Source: Culex pipiens pallens (Eukaryota; Arthropoda; Insecta; Diptera; Culicidae). Taken from it: a stretch of 64,000 nt of DNA. The notes beneath the pieces were generated by a model. It was not told where the DNA came from. It did not search any database and saw only the letters and a list, made by a program, of their open reading frames with translations. Location of the stretch: contig NC_068939.1 in NCBI RefSeq assembly GCF_016801865.2, forward strand, positions 64,139,273 through 64,203,272. The letters run 5' to 3'. How positions within the stretch are numbered: position 1 is the stretch's first letter; every line of letters starts with the position of its first letter. Shown here piece by piece: positions 52,301 through 58,300 of this stretch. Made by a program: the position numbers and the translations under genes.

Positions 52301-55300
52301 AACATCGCGGTCCTTCTTGACAGAAAAGCTCCTACTTGACAGCTCGTTCCAAGGGGACCATAGTTGATCCATCGAAAAAATGTTATCTTGTCAAAAAAAA
52401 ATTTGCATTAAAATGAAAAAAAGTGATCAGAAATGGTTTTTAATCGTGTTTTTTAACCGTTTTACATAAAAATTGACATAGGGCTTTAGTACCCAATTTT
52501 CAATGCTAAAAAAAATTAAATTTTGTGAAATTGTCTGCTTTTTTTATTAAAATAATTTTAATTAACATTGTTAAACTTTAGAATTATGGAATGTTGGAAT
52601 TATTGGTTCAATTTTCAATGAAAAAAAAAATAAAATTTTGTGAAATTGTCTGCTCTTTTTGATAAAATAATTTAAAATAGCATTTTTAAATGTTCAAAAT
52701 AAATATTTTTTGCAATTTTTTAAAGGTTGCTCTTGATTCTAAAATTTCGAAATCGTTTTTAATGAAACGAGCAGAAATTTTCACAAAAGTTTTATTTATT
52801 AAATATTTAAAACCGATCTAAATAATTGTTTCCGAGTTATCACGAGTTGGATAGTGAGGGTGACACTGAGAAAAACCAATTTTTCAAAAAATTGTAACTC
52901 AATGGGTGCAAAGTAACAAATATATTCCAAAATTGACAAATTTACGGACCCAATCCTGTAACAATCTGATAGTGAAAATAGTCGAAATATGTTATAAATA
53001 TTTCTGTACACAAAAATTTAGGTGATGAATTCAAAATTATATTGACAGTCCCCATAGTTTTAACAAAAAAAAAACAACTTTTTGCACTAAAACTGCAATA
53101 ACTTCAAAATGTTATCGATAACATATACATATTTGGGTACCAAAAGTTGCGTCTTTCAATTACGAAAATGTTGGAATCCTTCGCTTAAATTTCGAAGCTC
53201 TCGCAGTTTTTGTGGGGGGGGGGGCTGGAAGAAGAAATTTTCTTCTTCTTTTGTTCTTCTTCCCTCTCTCCCATATGTCTTCCAAAAATTTCGGGGGGGA
53301 GGCTTCAGCCCGAAGCCCACCCCCTGGCTACGAGCCTGTCGCGGTGTGTCGATAACCCCGGATTTTATTTTCAAGAAATCATATCTCAGAATCCTGTTAA
53401 TGAACTCCTTCGATTTTTTTAGTATGTTAAGTAAAATTGTCTGAGAAATCTGATAAAAATATTTCCAGTCAAAGGCTCTTTGGTTCAGAAACCATCGAAA
53501 AGGTCTTTTAAAGTTTCATACGACCTATTATTATGCTACACAGAAAAAAAAATGTAAATTTACTCGACACGGAAAAAATGAATCACATGTAAACTCAGTT
53601 GATGTAAACATGAGATTCGACGTAAACGGTTGAATCACACGTAAAATCATGTTTTTACGTATAATTTGTTGCAAATTTACATCAAATTGCATTTAAATTT
53701 AAATGTTTAATGACGTGCAAAAGTGTTACATCATAGATGATGTAACATTCGGAAATATTTTTTTGTGTGTAGGCTAGATTTTTGAAACTTTTTACTATTC
53801 TGTTATAAAAGGCTACCTTTCATTTGCGTATAAGACAGCTAAAATCGTTTTAAATGGCGGGGAGTCATGATTTTTTGGAAAAAGTGGTTTTTGAGAAAAT
53901 TGACAAAAAAGAAATTTTGCGGACCACCCTAACACGGCGTAGGTCACCCTTATGGCCAAACAAAAAAAATACGGGTCTAATTATTTCGGCTAGGGAACTC
54001 CTAGAAAAATTTAGAGCCCAATCGGAGCACTTTTGTTTTTTTTTTTCAATGCTGGTTTCGTGAGGAGTTGCTGAATAAATACTAATTTTGGGACCTCAAC
54101 TTATAGCAAGTGATATAAAGCCAATTAATGAACAAGGAATTAGTTTTTTCCGTGTGTCATTTTTTTTTGACGAAGAACTTCGTCTTAGGGCTCTATACAG
54201 GGTAGCAATCCAAAATTTCGCGGAGCGAAATGTAACGAAAAATTAAACGCGACTGCAAGATTTGTAACATTAATATCTCAGCTCCTGTTCAACACACGTA
54301 AAAGTGGTACCCACCAAACGAAAGGGGAGATTTCACGCATTCTTACTATACCTAATTAATGGCCATGAAATTTAGTTGAAGCACTTAAAAACTTAGTTTA
54401 AATTAATAAAACTGCTTCCACACAGCAAGCAAGCACGCACACAACACACACACGCGCACACTCTCTCTCTTGACTCCGCCCCCAAAGCCTTGCCTGCGTT
54501 TGGCCTTGACACAATTTGGCGATTTATTCCTTTTGTGCTGCTGCTTCGTAAGAGTAGCTAAACGCCATCACGATTTGAAATAAAAGGAGGTGCCGATCCA
54601 AAATCAAGGCAAATCAATCTGGACGCCGACCTGGAAGGAGCTCCTGCTGTTGCTGATGCGGGACCGAGGAGGAAACCAGCCACGAGGAATCCACGATCGG
54701 ACGACGTTGCCATGGAGATTTTGCGGGACGGAACCAAGGAAGGACGCGCGGGGTGACGGATTTCACAGCTCGGCGAGCTGCCTTCACCCCGCTCCCCCAA
54801 ACCGGTGACGGATTTCACAGCTCGAGGTAGCTGCAGCTCGTGATCCTTTATCAAACCTGTCCTTCCCATCCGGGTTGAGGAAGCGGCCGGATTTCGTGCA
54901 TCGTGTTGCCATGGAGGCACGGAACCAAGGAAGGACGCGAGGGGTGACGGAATCCACAGCTACACAGAAAGCTGCTCTCACCCCTTCGCTCTCTCTTTGA
55001 CAAATTTGACATTTCGGCAGTAGTGGCCACCATTTGGAGTGGCCGGAGGTCCCGGGGGTGTTCCGATAGGGGGACATTTGCGGAACCATAAGAGTTGGGG
55101 GAATATGGGTATCAAACTTTAGGGTTTTTGATACTGGTCATGAAATTTGACATTTTGTCAGCAGTGGCCACCACCTGGAGTGGCCGGAGGCCCCGGGGAT
55201 GTTCCGATAAGGGGACATTTGCGGAACCATAAGAGTTGGGGCAATATGGGTATCAAACTTTAGGGATTTTGATACTGGACATGAAACTTGACATTTTGGC

Positions 55301-58300
55301 AGTAGTGGCCACCACCTGGAGTGGCCGGAGGCCCCGGGGATGTTCCGATAAGGGGACATTTGCGGAACCATAAGAGTTGGGGCAATATGGGTATCAAACT
55401 TTAGGGATTTTGATACTGGACATGAAACTTGACATTTTGGCAGTAGTGGCCACCATTTGGAGTGGCCGGAGGTCCCGGGGGTGTTCCGATAGGGGGACAT
55501 TTGCGGAACCATAAGAGTTGGGGGAATATGGGTATCAAACTTTAGGGTTTTTGATACTGTACATGAAATTTGACATTTTGGCAGTAGTGGAAACCACCTG
55601 GAGTGGCCGGAGGCCCCGTGGATGTTCCGATAAGGGGACATTTACAGAACCATAAGAGTTGAGGAATATGGGTATTAAACTTTAGGGATTTTGATACTGG
55701 ACATGAAATTTGACATTTTGGCAGTAGTGGCCACCACCTGGAGTGGCCGGAGGCCCCGGGGATGTTCCGATAAGGGGACATTTGCGGAACCATAAGAGTT
55801 AGGGCAATATGGGTATCAAACTTCAGGGATTTTGATACTGGACATGAAACTTGGCATTTTGGCAGTAGTGGCCACCACCTGGAGTGGCCGGAGGCCCCGG
55901 GGATGTTCCGATAAGGGGACATTTACAGAACCATAAGAGTTGGGGAATATGGGTATCAAACTTTAGGGATTTTGATACTGGACATGAAATTTGACATTTT
56001 GGCAGTAGTGGAAACCACCTGGAGTGGCCGGAGGCCCCGGGGATGTTCCGATAAGGGGACATTTGCGGAACCATAAGAGTTGGGGCAATATGGGTATCAA
56101 ACTTTAGGGATTTTGATACTGGACATGAAACTTGGCATTTTGGCAGTAGTGGCCACCACCTGGAGTGGCCGGAGTCCCCGGGGATGTTCCGATAAGGGGA
56201 CATTTACAGAACCATAAGAGTTGGGGAATATGGGTATCAAACTATAGGGATTTTGACACTGGACATGAAATTTGACATTTTGGCAGTAGTGGCCACCACC
56301 TGGAGTGGCCGGAGGCCCCGGGGATGTTCCGATATGGGGAGTTGGGGCAATATGGGTATCCAATATGGGAGACCATCTTTGAGCAAAAATAAATGGATCT
56401 TACGAAATTACTCTTTCGTGATTGATTGTGTGGGGACCATCCATAAACCACGTGGACACCTTAGGGTGGGGGGGGGGAGGGGTGGTTTGGCGATTGTCCA
56501 CGCTCCATACAAAAAATACTTTATTTGTATGGAAATTGTCCACGATGGGGAGGGGGAGGGGTTTAAGATTTCCAAAAAAGTGTCCACGTGGTTTGTGGAT
56601 GGTCCCGTGGCCAAGAAACGCAAGTATTATCAACTATAAAAATTTCATTTACTTTTGTGTCCGAAGTTCTTCGTCATGATGGTTATGCCTGTAGCATTAC
56701 CACTGCACCTTTTCTGTTAAGTCTTATGAGTCTTTAAGAACCTATAACTATGCCGCAGTCACCAAAGCAATCAAAACTCTATCTCAAGCAGGGACCAAAT
56801 CACGCAAAAGAAAATTGCTCTCAAAATTCTTCAAGAAAATCAATCTGCTGATGATTTTTTGTGAATTTCCTTGTCAGCACCACTTGAAAATATTTATTTC
56901 ACTTTTTTTACACACGTTGCCCATCTACAAAATGTGACAGGTCGTTTTTCGACGTGTGACGTTACAATTGCAAGTGTATAGTATTGAATAAGATGTTCCG
57001 CCGAATAATCAAGATGATGATATTTTTAAATATCTTATACCGATCTTTCGTGCTTGAGAGAGGAGAGCCATGCTCCCTTCGGATTTTTTCTCTTGATGAA
57101 CGTACAATGATTTTCTTTTGATGATGATTATTCCATCGCTGATCTCAAGACAAAGATATTCAAATATTACCATACCCATTTTGTTTGACCAGCCCGCTAA
57201 TTTGTATGGAGACTAGGATGTAACAAGAATGACTTTTTGGCGGGCATCCAAGAGTTTGTTCTGGTGGGCACACTAAGCCCAAATCCAAAATATGAGCTTG
57301 ATTGGACGTAACAGGAGCTGGCGCTTTGCATTTGAATTTTAAATGGGATCTAACCCGTAAAAAAAGAATTTTTCAAAAATGACACTTTTTGAGGCATTTT
57401 GGCCACTGAAGCGTTTATTTTCAACATGACTGGCGTGTAAGCCAGATCCTTGCGCATCTTTTGATATATATAACATTGAAATTTGGAGCACCCTGGAGCT
57501 CGGTACAGACCTTCAATGTTTGGAATTTTTTTTTTTCGAAAAATCGGCACCGGCAAAAAAGATATGCGTCGCGCCTCGCGACGTCCTCAAAAAATGACAT
57601 TTTTGAAAAAATCTTTTTTTTACCGGTTGAATCTCATTTCAAATTCAAATGCAAAGCGCCAGCTCCTGTTACGTCCAATCAAACTCATATTTTGGATTTG
57701 GGCTTAGTACGCCCACCGGACAAAACCCTTGAATGCCCGCCAAAAAGTCATTTATGTTACACTCTAATGGAGACTAATAATAATAATGCAATACTGCAAA
57801 ATGTTTTCTTTTGGCATGGGGAGGGCATGGACAATAAAATGGCTTGACGTTTGTATGGAAATTGTTCAAAAAATTTCCAAATCAATCAGAACAGCTTTTT
57901 TCTGATCGCAATAAGGCCCACAACCCTCTCAAATTTGGGAGCAATCGGTGCATACCCAAAGGATTTCTATAATGCATTGGATTTTTTTTTGTTTTTTTTA
58001 TTTTTGTAATTTTCATTTTTCTGCCAATTGAAAAACTAATTTAATAGCGTAAAAAAACAATAAAACCTTCTCGCAGAAATTATGGTGCTATCTTACTCCT
58101 GGCAAAAGAAACAGCTTTCTTAAAACTGGTAAAAAATTTAAGCGCCCTGTATCTTTTGCCAGTAGCAAGATATCTCAATTCAAACGCTCTTTTGTTAGTT
58201 TTTAAATTGGCAGAAAAATGGAAATTGAAATTGCAGAAAGGTGGATCCGCTCAGATCGCTCCCAAATATTAAGAGGTTGTTTTGAGGCCTTTTTGTGAAA

